Shown: positions 1-8,459 of the stretch, in pieces
Layout: each line of letters opens with the position of its first letter
Numbering within the stretch: the stretch's first letter is position 1
Translations under genes and position numbers: made by a program
The notes under the pieces: model-generated
Database searches by the model: none
What the model was told of the DNA's origin: nothing
Seen by the model: the letters and a program-made list of their open reading frames with translations, nothing else
Assembly (NCBI GenBank): GCA_943788815.1
Contig: CALSRS010000001.1
Coordinates: 1,425,501 to 1,489,500, forward strand
From: an uncultured Gammaproteobacteria bacterium
GTDB taxonomy: Bacteria; Pseudomonadota; Gammaproteobacteria; Eutrophobiales; Eutrophobiaceae
Direction: 5' to 3'
Length of the DNA: 64,000 bases

Positions 1-2788
1 GCGTCGTGACCAGTCTATCCAGGAAGTGCCTATTTCACTCGAAGCCTATACTGGCGACGTTTTAAACAAACAAGGCTTCCGTACCATGGAAGACCTGTCT
101 AGCTTCTCACCATCGGTTGAAATCGATGTGCGTACCCAGGACCAGGACATCGCTGTCCGTGGTATGGGCACCACCGGTAACAACCTGGGTCTCGAAGGCG
201 CTGTACCAATTTTCGTAGACGGTGTTCACTTTTCACGTACCTCTATGATCATGGGCGCATTTTTAGATCTCGAGCGTATCGAAGTCCTGCGTGGTCCGCA
301 GCCTGTCGCCTTTGGCCAAAACGCCACGGCCGGTGCCTTCAGCTTGACCACCAAGAAACCTACTGCTGAGTGGGAAGGTGACCTCACCGCCGAATACGGT
401 AACTGGGAACGCGCCAGTATTGAAGGCGGTGTCGGTGGTCCTCTCTCTGATACCTGGGGTATCCGCCTGGCAGGCCAGTTCGACAAGACCGGTGGCTATA
501 TCACCGATGTGATTTCAGGTGATAAATTCCCTAATGGTAAAGAAGTCGCAAGTCGTATGACCCTGCAATGGACGCCTACAGATAACTTAATGGCTACCTT
601 TAAGGCTGAATATGCACAACGCCGCAGTGAAGCAGAAGGTATCGCGGTTTGTCGTACCCCAACAGGGATCACACCTCAAACCGAGCGTGCCTACACTATC
701 CCGGGGCAAACCGATTATCCTGTGAAGGCAATTCATTACCCCAAGGATTGTGCTACCAATGGTTACCAACGTCTTGGTAACAAGGCCGGTAATGTCCCCC
801 TGGGCGCACCAGTTGATGGCGTGGATCAGGAAGACAGCGCGGGCGGCATCGTTGATTTGTCCAGGGTCTCTGCCAGCATTATGAATAATAATAATGCCCA
901 TGATCACATGGACGCTTATAACTACCGACTTGGCGTAGATTACGAGTTCGATAACGGTATTACACTGTTCTCCAACACCGGGTATATCGACTACAAGCGT
1001 AAATCCAACCATGACAACTCCAGTTCACCAGTGGTCACCAACGTGCAGTATCGTGGTGAGATCTTTAACCTGTTTAGTCAGGAACTCCGCTTTGCCTCTC
1101 CACGTGGTGGTCAGATTGAGTGGGAAGCTGGTGTCTCCTTCCAACGCGAAGATTTGGACCTGGGTAACCCTGGTGACCCTGATTATCAAACCATCACCAT
1201 ACGCGCCAACACCCGACGCCCTGCACGTTCCCAGGATGCCTGGCAGGACACGAAATGGATGAGTGGCTTCGCCAGTGTGACCTTTAACTTCCTGGATGAT
1301 AAAGCCTCTCTTGACGTGGGTGCACGCTATAGTGACATCAGCAAGACCTCACATATTCAGGGCTTTGCTCATACCTGGATCTATGATATTGACCCTGATA
1401 GTGTCGCCGTACCCAATGGTATCGACATGGTAGGCGACGGTGTCATCTGGGGTACTGATCACAATAACAATTGCGTAGACCGTGGCGATGGGGTTGCCCG
1501 GTGTACAGATAGGTATCGTGAGGTTGGCGGAATTGGTGTCGATCTGCTTCAAGGTGGTGCCTATGTCGGACCAGGAAGTGGTTTGCAATCCATCATCGAT
1601 TGTGGTGATGCTACCGATCCTAGAACACAGGGATCACGTAACCAGTGCGGTAGTTTTGGCGCCGGTTACTGGACCCATGCCTATAACCCTGGCAGACTCG
1701 GCAGATCTTCTGAAGCCCATAACGCCATACTAGATGGACGGGGTATCCGCACCACACCTGAGGCCTGGGATACCGCTTCACCTGTTGCCCTGGGACCTGC
1801 AGTTTGGGGTATCCGGGCGCAAACCGGTAACAACCTGCTGTATGACCGTCCTTATGACGATAACAGCTTAGACCCGCAGGTCACTCTGCGTTACCGGCCA
1901 ACGGATAACATGTCCCTTTACGCCAAGTGGTCCCGTGCCTTCAAGGGCGGCGGTGCTGATATCTCCACGGCCTCTTTGCCATCTAACCTGGACGCCTTCC
2001 CGCTCCTGGCTGAGAATGCAGAGAACTTTGAGATTGGTGCCAAGGGAACATTCCTGGACGGTGCTGCAAACTACAACATCACCGCTTTTCAGATCACCAT
2101 TAGTGACTTGCAGCTTGCGACCACGGTGCCTGAACAACTGCAGACCCAGAACAGTATCTCCACCAATGCTGGGAAGCAGCGTACCCGCGGTATCGAGTTT
2201 GATAGCCGCTGGGCGGCGACTGACCGCTTGACCCTGGGCATCGCTGGTGCCTTCATGGACGGCGAGATGGTCAGCTTCATTGGTGCCGGGTGTACCGATG
2301 CTGAGTTTGCGAATGCCGATACCGGACCATGTATCAGTGATGCTGAAGAGGGTAATGCAACTCTTAATCCTCTTGGATTTGCCTCTGGCACCATCGACCG
2401 TTCCGGCGCTCGGGCACCACGGACACCGAAGTACAAGATCATTACTGACGTGGACTGGTGGTATCCGATTACGGACAACCTGAAATACACCTTCAGTGGT
2501 CGAGCCAGTTTTATTGATGGTTACATCTATAACACGGAAGACTTTGATGAAATCACCAAGTACGATGATCGTAAAGTCATCAACCTGAATATTGGTCTGG
2601 CTGACATGGATGACAAATGGAACCTGACTTTCTGGGGACGTAACATGTTATCCGAAGGGTTTTCTTACTTCCCTGAATTTTATACCGCTGTGGGTACTGA
2701 TGGTGGACCAGAAGGCCGTGAAGACAAAGAAGTCACCTCACGTCAATGGTTCAGCTATGGTTTACAGTTCCAGTATAAGTTTAGATAA
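1..2788 (+). CDS. TonB-dependent receptor, 5' end cut by window edge
   Basis: Outer-membrane beta-barrel receptor that imports a ligand using TonB energy. The open frame continues upstream of the first internal GTG at 26 to base 2 (reading RRDQSIQEVP), so the signal peptide and TonB box lie outside the window. The plug domain is clear: FVDGVHFSR, RIEVLRGPQP and FGQNATAGAF. A long barrel region follows, ending with an aromatic C-terminus (QFQYKFR). The plug motif RGPQP..FG.NATAGAF differs from the common RGPQGTL.GRNA form and is shared with the receptor at 31871-34876, so the two belong to one subfamily. Codons such as CGT, GGT and AAC dominate, which suggests high expression. The ligand cannot be read from sequence. 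A strong terminator follows. Confidence 0.95.
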   Translation, partial: RRDQSIQEVPISLEAYTGDVLNKQGFRTMEDLSSFSPSVEIDVRTQDQDIAVRGMGTTGNNLGLEGAVPIFVDGVHFSRTSMIMGAFLDLERIEVLRGPQPVAFGQNATAGAFSLTTKKPTAEWEGDLTAEYGNWERASIEGGVGGPLSDTWGIRLAGQFDKTGGYITDVISGDKFPNGKEVASRMTLQWTPTDNLMATFKAEYAQRRSEAEGIAVCRTPTGITPQTERAYTIPGQTDYPVKAIHYPKDCATNGYQRLGNKAGNVPLGAPVDGVDQEDSAGGIVDLSRVSASIMNNNNAHDHMDAYNYRLGVDYEFDNGITLFSNTGYIDYKRKSNHDNSSSPVVTNVQYRGEIFNLFSQELRFASPRGGQIEWEAGVSFQREDLDLGNPGDPDYQTITIRANTRRPARSQDAWQDTKWMSGFASVTFNFLDDKASLDVGARYSDISKTSHIQGFAHTWIYDIDPDSVAVPNGIDMVGDGVIWGTDHNNNCVDRGDGVARCTDRYREVGGIGVDLLQGGAYVGPGSGLQSIIDCGDATDPRTQGSRNQCGSFGAGYWTHAYNPGRLGRSSEAHNAILDGRGIRTTPEAWDTASPVALGPAVWGIRAQTGNNLLYDRPYDDNSLDPQVTLRYRPTDNMSLYAKWSRAFKGGGADISTASLPSNLDAFPLLAENAENFEIGAKGTFLDGAANYNITAFQITISDLQLATTVPEQLQTQNSISTNAGKQRTRGIEFDSRWAATDRLTLGIAGAFMDGEMVSFIGAGCTDAEFANADTGPCISDAEEGNATLNPLGFASGTIDRSGARAPRTPKYKIITDVDWWYPITDNLKYTFSGRASFIDGYIYNTEDFDEITKYDDRKVINLNIGLADMDDKWNLTFWGRNMLSEGFSYFPEFYTAVGTDGGPEGREDKEVTSRQWFSYGLQFQYKFR

Positions 2789-2830
2789 AACCGTTATGGC
2801 ACTCACGCCGTTAACTAAGCGACAAAGTGA

Positions 2831-2857
2831 AAGGCCCCGTTTACGGGGCCTTTTTTT
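2831..2857 (+). terminator. Rho-independent terminator after TonB receptor
   Basis: Perfect GC-rich stem AAGGCCCCG / CGGGGCCTT with a TTTA loop, followed by a run of seven T. It lies 43 bases after the receptor stop codon. Confidence 0.92.
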
Positions 2858-2896
2858 ATTTTCAGTATTAAGCCCTTCTTTTAATACGATTCCCAC

Positions 2897-2973
2897 CTCG
2901 GCTTTGTCTCCATGAGTCGCCATCGGTCTTCGTTCCAGACTAGACTCTATCGATTCCATCCATGGATTTGTAC
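2897..2973. repeat. Diverged intergenic repeat, copy 1
   Basis: About 70 bases containing CGGCTTTGTCTCCATGAGT and GACTCTATCGATT. They match 38781-38849 at roughly four bases in five by eye. Both copies are intergenic and non-coding in appearance. Nature unknown. Confidence 0.6.
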
Positions 2974-3152
2974 CACCTGCATCCATGTAGTCGCACGTTC
3001 CATTACTTTGTCATGCTGATGGTAGCCAAGACCCAGATAAATGAAGTCTTATCCAAAGAATGATACATTAATCTATGTAGATTCCTGCCTTCGCGGGAAA
3101 GTGACTGACAAGCAAACATAATTCAAAAAATACTATTTAACGTGGAGAAAAA
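2974..3152. other. Intergenic spacer before OCD-like gene 1
   Basis: No gene seen. It holds a degenerate palindromic element at 3081-3106 (ATTCCTGCC/TCGCGGGAAA) related to the CGTCATTCCCGCG family found elsewhere in the window. The ribosome binding site GTGGAG lies just before the ATG at 3153. No convincing promoter could be assigned. Confidence 0.45.
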
Positions 3153-4283
3153 ATGCTACTAATCAATAATGAAATTGTGGATAAGGTCCTCACCATGGGC
3201 GATACCATAGACGTGTTGGAAGATGCTTATACCCAGCATGTAAAAAGTGAATCAGTCTGCCGACCTCGAATTGATGTTCATATACCGACTGAAGATCCAA
3301 AGAAAGTTTATCGTTGGGGTTCCATGGAAGGTGGCTCCATGCATAATTATTTTGCTATCCGTATCAAGTCAGACATCTTATATGAAACCGAATACCAGGG
3401 AGCTATCACCCAGGAAAAATATTGCCGTGAACCAGGTACCTTTTGTGGTTTTATTATCTTGATGAATGTGAATAACGGTGAACCCCTGGCCATAATTAAT
3501 GACGGCGAGTTGCAACATATGCGCGTCGGGGCAGATGGTGGTCTTGGCGTCAAATATGCGGCACGCAACGATTGTCATACCGTGGGCATGTTGGGTTCCG
3601 GTGGCATGTCCCGTTCTCACATTGCCGCCTACATGCATGTACGTCCAGAAATAAAACGACTACAGGTATTCAGTCCTACCCGAACTAACTGTGAAGCCTA
3701 TGCAGATGAAGTCAGGGATAAATATAAACTTGAAGTGGTCGTTTGCGATAAACCTGAACAAGTTTACAAGGATGCCGATATCATTGCTGCCCTGACAGAC
3801 AGTGCAGTGCCGGTAATCGATCCCCAATTAATTAAGCCGGGCGACCATGTTATAAATATTGGTGGTGGTGGTTATATTGGTGGAGGTGGAACGCCAGGTA
3901 ATACCTTGCTTGATCGAATTAATCTTTACTTACGACTCGGTGACGCCACTGCCCCCTGGGGACGACCAGAGTTCGGTGTGTCTGATGAATTTCTAACCTA
4001 TGCAGCAGAACCCGAATCCATGCATAAGCTCGAACACAAGCACATTGGTAAAAAGGGACACGGCAGGTTACCGGTAGAAAATACGGTGACATTTGAGGAT
4101 ATTGTAACCAAAGGATTATCATCGGCCCGTACCAGTGATGATCAAATCTCCTATTCAGAACGAGGCAATATTCAAGGACAACAATTCTGGTCCGTAGCAG
4201 GTAAGGTTTATGAGAAAGCCATAGAACAGGGACTAGGACAGGAGATTCCTACAGATTGGTTTCTGCAAAACATCAGGAATTGA
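3153..4283 (+). CDS. OCD/mu-crystallin-family NAD(P)-binding protein 1
   Basis: 376-residue cytoplasmic protein of the ornithine cyclodeaminase/mu-crystallin superfamily. Known members are NAD(P)-dependent enzymes acting on amino or imino acids. The Rossmann dinucleotide motif GMLGSGGM sits at about residues 145-152. The preceding NDGELQHMRVGADGG replaces the usual DG..LT..RTAA signature but keeps its arginine (R124), and K72 in AIRIKSDI is the likely substrate-site lysine. Two close relatives lie at 7197 and 21617. All three are longer than typical OCDs (about 320-350) and end with a W/FFLQ(D/N)IR tail. RefSeq names similar long proteins tyramine oxidase subunit B, from memory. Substrate unknown. 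Monocistronic, with the tandem array directly at its stop codon. Confidence 0.85.
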   Translation: MLLINNEIVDKVLTMGDTIDVLEDAYTQHVKSESVCRPRIDVHIPTEDPKKVYRWGSMEGGSMHNYFAIRIKSDILYETEYQGAITQEKYCREPGTFCGFIILMNVNNGEPLAIINDGELQHMRVGADGGLGVKYAARNDCHTVGMLGSGGMSRSHIAAYMHVRPEIKRLQVFSPTRTNCEAYADEVRDKYKLEVVVCDKPEQVYKDADIIAALTDSAVPVIDPQLIKPGDHVINIGGGGYIGGGGTPGNTLLDRINLYLRLGDATAPWGRPEFGVSDEFLTYAAEPESMHKLEHKHIGKKGHGRLPVENTVTFEDIVTKGLSSARTSDDQISYSERGNIQGQQFWSVAGKVYEKAIEQGLGQEIPTDWFLQNIRN

Positions 4284-4372
4284 GTGTGAGGTGTGAGGTG
4301 TGAGGTGTGAGGTGTGAGGTGTGAGGTGTGAGGTGTGAGGTGTGAGGTGTGAGGTGTGAGGTGTGAGGTGTG
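4284..4372. repeat. Tandem array of 7-bp unit GTGTGAG
   Basis: Twelve perfect copies of GTGTGAG from 4284 to 4367 plus a partial unit GTGTG. The array starts immediately after the stop codon of the OCD-like gene. A short-unit array of this purity is prone to slippage. Confidence 0.97.
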
Positions 4373-4424
4373 GGCAAGATTGTGTTGCCCTACATACAGA
4401 CTTAGTCAAGTGATGCTACAACTC

Positions 4425-4690
4425 CGTCATTCCCGCGCAGGCGGGAATCCAGTACAAAAATGTTCACCACCCGTATCGTGGACTTTAATGGATTGGATAC
4501 TGGCTTCCGCCAGTATGACGTTTTATCAATTTACGTTAGGCCCGTCATGCTGGTGTATACCAGCATCAAAATTATTTGATGAACATCCCTGAGAACGTAT
4601 TCTTATTTACTGGATTCCCGCATTTACTAGAAAATGCTCCTGCATTTCTAGTACTTCCGCCGTCCATGGCGGTCGCGCGGGAATGACGGG
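4425..4690. repeat. Cluster of four short palindromic elements
   Basis: Elements at 4425-4453 (CGTCATTCCCGCG...CGGGAATCCAG), 4495-4520 (GGATACTGGC...GCCAGTATGACG), 4543-4567 (CGTCATGCTGG...CCAGCATC) and a long imperfect one at 4610-4690 (CTGGATTCCCGC...GCGGGAATGACGG). Flanks CGTCAT and ATCCAG recur while the stem sequence changes. This is REP-like intergenic DNA. The gap 4373-4717 holds no credible gene. Confidence 0.85.
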
Positions 4691-4717
4691 GGAGAAGCGG
4701 AAAAGGCAAAGAAATGA

Positions 4718-5203
4718 TTAAATAATACCCGGTAACCAGCGTTTTACCTGTTTCATGTATTCCTCATATTCTGAACCAAACATTTCCATCAACCTCGCTT
4801 CGTCTCTTCCGACCCGAGGTTGATACCATATCAAGGTAAATATCAGCAATAATACTGCGACGATAGATTGTAAGGTGATGGCAATTCCGGTGATGTAGAT
4901 AAAGTGACCAAGGTACATGGGGTTACGGGTATAGGAATAAATGCCGGTAGTGACCAGGTTTTCTGGTGGGTTTTTTAGGCCCGGTCCTCCTCTGCCGATT
5001 CTGTTACGGTATTTTCCAGAAAATTTGAATTGCAGGTACCCCCAAAGCATAAACGGAGTACCCCAAAGTACCAATGACAATTCTCCTTTTTGAATTAGCA
5101 GTTCTATTAAAAATATAACGCCCGGGTAGAGAATAAAAGTTCGGTTTGAATTACTACGAAACCATTCTGCGACAGGATTCTTTTTTATAACTTCACCATT
5201 CAT
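4718..5203 (-). CDS. Isoprenylcysteine carboxyl methyltransferase-like membrane protein
   Basis: 161-residue integral membrane protein of the ICMT/phospholipid-methyltransferase superfamily, which methylates small or lipid substrates with S-adenosylmethionine. The family signature is visible: TGIYSYTRNPMYLGH at residues 86-100, and a C-terminal pair of acidic and basic residues around GSEYEEYMKQVKRWLP. Hydrophobic segments lie near 23-37, 43-58 and 98-125. Length fits the family. It lies 15 bases downstream of the EutA-family gene and is probably cotranscribed with it. Substrate unknown; a link to the EutA gene is only contextual. Confidence 0.8.
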   Translation of the reverse strand: MNGEVIKKNPVAEWFRSNSNRTFILYPGVIFLIELLIQKGELSLVLWGTPFMLWGYLQFKFSGKYRNRIGRGGPGLKNPPENLVTTGIYSYTRNPMYLGHFIYITGIAITLQSIVAVLLLIFTLIWYQPRVGRDEARLMEMFGSEYEEYMKQVKRWLPGII

Positions 5204-5218
5204 AATTGAATAACCATA

Positions 5219-6829
5219 TCAGCTGTCTTGCTCGGACTGTAAGCGTTCGAATCGCTTGTTATCACCGGACACGTCCTTAAATACCAGTGACTTAATCATT
5301 ACTGGTACGGTATTGGAAGGTTCACGCAACCTGCCGAGATCAATATAGTCAAAATTCCAGAGTGCTACTCCGTCAATCACTAAAACCGGATTATCGATAT
5401 TGAGATCTTCTTTTAGAATTCGACCAAGATTTAATGCTATATCAGCATCCAGAATGATAAATAGCGGTTTCCCTCGTTTGATTCGTTCTTCCAATCCAGC
5501 TTTTATGCCGTCTGCAAAGGCGCGAATTCGTTTGTAATCTGGATGCCCTTCCCAGTGAAAGGAATGAACAAGGTCGGCATCTGATCCTGTGAGATCAAAA
5601 TTTTGCATTGTTTTTTGAATTTCATTTGCCAACACTTGTTTATCAAATGTTTCCGTAAATTCAAAAGGGGTATGCACAACCTGCAAGTTTCTTCTAGGTA
5701 GTAGTGATTTTGAATCGCTTATATAACCTGTATTGCCGCTAAGCTGAGTAGAATATTCTGATGCTCCCAGTACGGTAGCTCGGATACCCTGACTGTCTTG
5801 ATTTACTTTCCAGGGCAATCTCCCATCTGCAATACATTCACGGACTGCTTCTCCAAGGTACGGTCCAAGATCGCCAAAATCTCTGGGTTCCCTCTCGTAG
5901 ATAAATTCTGAAACACCCCCGGAAAAAACCACGCTATTAATATGTTCGAAACTATTAACAGGATCTGTTAAATATAAATTTTTTGTATTGTCAGACAAGG
6001 TATTGTCAGTAAGCGCATGGACCAGATCATTGGTCATGGATCTGGCAATCGTTGTTAGATCATCACTGGAAACCGAATCACCTAAATTTAGCGTAAGCCC
6101 TGCCCGCTTTGCATGTGACTGACCTGCTGGTTCTATACGCACCACCTCATCCTTGTCATTTACAGCAAGCAATCTACCACCGATATGTAAGGCGGCTGTC
6201 GCCTGAATTAAACCGTTGTCGATAATACTTAACTTGGTAGTTCCACCACCTATATCAATATTCAAGATACGCTCTTTTTCATCATGAGATAACTGCACAG
6301 CACCTGAACCATGAGCCGCCAACATGGCTTCCATGTGATGACCCGCGGCAACACATACCAACTCACCACATTTCTCTGACAGGATCTGGCCTATCCTCTC
6401 TGAATTGGCCCGCCTTAATGCCTCACCTGTCAATATCACGACACCCGTATCGATGTCATCCGGATTTATTCTCGCCTGGTTATATGCCAGGTCCACGATT
6501 TCTCCCAGGGCCTTTGCATCTATCAAAGTTTCACTTTCATAGGGAGTCAGGCTGACGGGAGATTCATACCATGTCTCACGTGACACCACCAGGTAGCGAC
6601 TTGAGAGATCCACAGATTGTCTTTTTAAATGCAGATGTGAAAAGAGGATTTGTGTTCCAGCAGAACCAATATCAATCCCGACACTGGTCAGGGTTACATT
6701 TTCTCTTTGCCACAAGGGATGGTCTTCGATGTTCCCTTCAAAATCGGGGCCAACATAATATCCATCATGGGTATGCCCCGGATCAGGATCATAATAATGA
6801 CTATGTTCTTTTTCAGTATCGTGGGTCAT
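5219..6829 (-). CDS. eutA: EutA-family actin-fold reactivase 1
   Basis: 536 residues matching EutA, the ATP-dependent chaperone that swaps damaged cobalamin in ethanolamine ammonia-lyase. Visible actin/Hsp70-fold motifs are the phosphate-1 loop GIDIGSAGTQ (51-60), LTGEA (133-137), the EutA-type AAGHHMEAMLAAHGSGA (161-177) and phosphate-2 IDIGGGTTK (191-199). The N-terminus carries about 40 extra residues rich in His, Asp and Tyr (EHSHYYDPDPGHTHDGYY), a possible metal-binding tail. No eutB or eutC is present in the window, so the client enzyme is unknown. It is followed by the small methyltransferase and is divergent from OCD-like gene 2 and the TTT genes at 7197-11640. A paralogue lies at 25116-26624, again beside OCD and TTT genes. 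Confidence 0.85.
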   Translation of the reverse strand: MTHDTEKEHSHYYDPDPGHTHDGYYVGPDFEGNIEDHPLWQRENVTLTSVGIDIGSAGTQILFSHLHLKRQSVDLSSRYLVVSRETWYESPVSLTPYESETLIDAKALGEIVDLAYNQARINPDDIDTGVVILTGEALRRANSERIGQILSEKCGELVCVAAGHHMEAMLAAHGSGAVQLSHDEKERILNIDIGGGTTKLSIIDNGLIQATAALHIGGRLLAVNDKDEVVRIEPAGQSHAKRAGLTLNLGDSVSSDDLTTIARSMTNDLVHALTDNTLSDNTKNLYLTDPVNSFEHINSVVFSGGVSEFIYEREPRDFGDLGPYLGEAVRECIADGRLPWKVNQDSQGIRATVLGASEYSTQLSGNTGYISDSKSLLPRRNLQVVHTPFEFTETFDKQVLANEIQKTMQNFDLTGSDADLVHSFHWEGHPDYKRIRAFADGIKAGLEERIKRGKPLFIILDADIALNLGRILKEDLNIDNPVLVIDGVALWNFDYIDLGRLREPSNTVPVMIKSLVFKDVSGDNKRFERLQSEQDS

Positions 6830-7196
6830 TTTTGATTACTTCCATAAAAGTATTTTTTTTCTGGAATATATATTATTGAGAATTGCATTATACCGTTGCT
6901 TCGATGTGAAGTGTAAGGGGTGATGAGTGAAGTGTGTATTTTTTTAAATTTTTCCTACGCCGACATTTAATACCTAACGAATAGGTTGAATTAGACGAGG
7001 ATCAAAGCATCAAGGCCTTTGATTTTTCATACATCCACACGACTCCCCTCTCCTCACTCCTCACTCCTCACTTAGAAATATTTGACAAAACTGGTGCTAA
7101 TAGGTAGAAGTTAGTTACAAATAAAGACGTGTAAATCCCGTCATATAATTAAATCTTTTTGAATAACTCCCGAATTAATCTATAGAGGTTTTACCT
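6830..7196. other. Divergent intergenic region with GTGAAG/CTCCTCAC motifs
   Basis: 367 bases between divergent eutA-like and OCD-like genes, so both promoters should lie here. Purine-rich GTGAAGTGTAAGGGG and TGATGAGTGAAGTGTG run through 6906-6936. The opposite-strand equivalent CCTCACTCCTCACTCCTCAC lies at 7052-7071. Together they make a degenerate inverted pair about 100 bases apart. A partial dyad ATCAAGGCCTTTGATTTTT lies near 7012-7030. No gene seen. Confidence 0.55.
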
Positions 7197-8333
7197 ATGT
7201 ATATAATTAACAATGACCTGGTTAACCAGGTCCTGACGATGGACATGTGTATAGAAGCACAGGATAAGGCATTTCAAAAAATTCCTACGGGTGGCGCAAT
7301 TCATCGCCCCAGGATAGACATGTACGTCCCCTGTCAACGTGACGATGGCTATTTTCGATGGGGCAGTATGGAAGGGGCGAATGATGGATACTTCGCTATC
7401 CGCATGAAATCCGACATCATGCACTGGCCTAAAGATGAAAATGGAAACTGGACCGAGAAAAAATACTGCCGTGAACCTGGAACCTATTGTGGACTCATCC
7501 TGTTAATTTCCACAGAAAATGCCGAACCTCTGGCGTTCATTAATGATGGCAACCTGCAGCACATGCGTGTTGGTGGTGGTGCTGGTCTTGGGGTCAAATA
7601 CCTTTCCAGAGAAGACAGTCATGTTGTGGGTATGTTGGGTTCTGGCGGTATGGCCAGGACCTTCCTTGAAGCCTTTGCCTGTGTTCGCGACATACAACAA
7701 TGCAGGGTCTATTCCCCTACCGCCGTAAATCGTGAAACCTATGCCGAAGAAATGTCAGACAAACTGGGGATAGATGTGATTGCGGTAAATTCCGCAAAAG
7801 AGGCTGTAGCGGGTTGCGACATCCTGTCATCGTGTACCGACTCCATGCAACCAGTCTATGATGGCGACTGGCTGGAACCGGGCATGCATGTAACCAATCT
7901 CGGGCGACGAGAGATGCCCGACTCAGTCATTAACAAGTTCGATGTGGTCATCCGTCAGGGAACGGCAGGGCTACAAATGAAAATGACTGAAAGGTTTCAG
8001 GCAGAACGCGGACTATCTCCCGCGGCATTTATCGCTGGTTCTGTCGAAGAAATGAAGCGGATTCCTGAGAAAAACCCGCAGCCGGGATTCGGTGGTGATG
8101 ACCCTGATTTTCAAGACAGGGGTAAAGGCAGCGACAAACCAGATTTCGCCGATCTCGTCTCTGGTAAGGCCGAAGGCAGGACCAGTCCTGAGCAAATCAC
8201 CTTTTATCGAAACGTTGGAAACCAGGGACTGCAATTCTCTGCGGTTGGGGCAGTTGTTTATGAAAAAATTAAGGAAATGGGCCTGGGACAGGAAATCCCC
8301 ACAGACTGGTTTTTACAGGATATTCGAGACTAA
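7197..8333 (+). CDS. OCD/mu-crystallin-family NAD(P)-binding protein 2
   Basis: 378 residues, closely related to the genes at 3153 and 21617. The dinucleotide motif GMLGSGGMAR is at 145-154, preceded by NDGNLQHMRVGGGAG (117-131), and RWGSMEG and YFAIRMKSD mark the substrate half. The C-terminal WFLQDIRD is identical to that of copy 3. It is the first gene of a plus-strand unit with tctC, tctA and tctB, 126 bases upstream of tctC. Placement with a carboxylate importer suggests that it acts on the imported compound or its imine (inference). Length exceeds typical ornithine cyclodeaminase by about 30-50 residues, so simple ornithine cyclodeamination is unlikely. Confidence 0.85.
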   Translation: MYIINNDLVNQVLTMDMCIEAQDKAFQKIPTGGAIHRPRIDMYVPCQRDDGYFRWGSMEGANDGYFAIRMKSDIMHWPKDENGNWTEKKYCREPGTYCGLILLISTENAEPLAFINDGNLQHMRVGGGAGLGVKYLSREDSHVVGMLGSGGMARTFLEAFACVRDIQQCRVYSPTAVNRETYAEEMSDKLGIDVIAVNSAKEAVAGCDILSSCTDSMQPVYDGDWLEPGMHVTNLGRREMPDSVINKFDVVIRQGTAGLQMKMTERFQAERGLSPAAFIAGSVEEMKRIPEKNPQPGFGGDDPDFQDRGKGSDKPDFADLVSGKAEGRTSPEQITFYRNVGNQGLQFSAVGAVVYEKIKEMGLGQEIPTDWFLQDIRD

Positions 8334-8459
8334 TTTTCAACTCAAAATCTAGTCGATTTGCGGTTTTACGTGTATGATTTTGTAGCTTGTGTATTGAATT
8401 AATTACGTTTGCAAACTATTCGTTTCAATATTGATCATGGTAGGGGAAGGTAACAATAA

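Noticed and set aside
4284-4372. Tandem GTGTGAG array as a CRISPR or phase-variation switch
   Set aside because: There are no spacers, and the array follows the stop codon instead of lying in a promoter or reading frame.
4356-4592. 78-residue open frame over the tandem array and palindromes
   Set aside because: It consists of repeat-derived sequence with no ribosome site or recognisable protein features.
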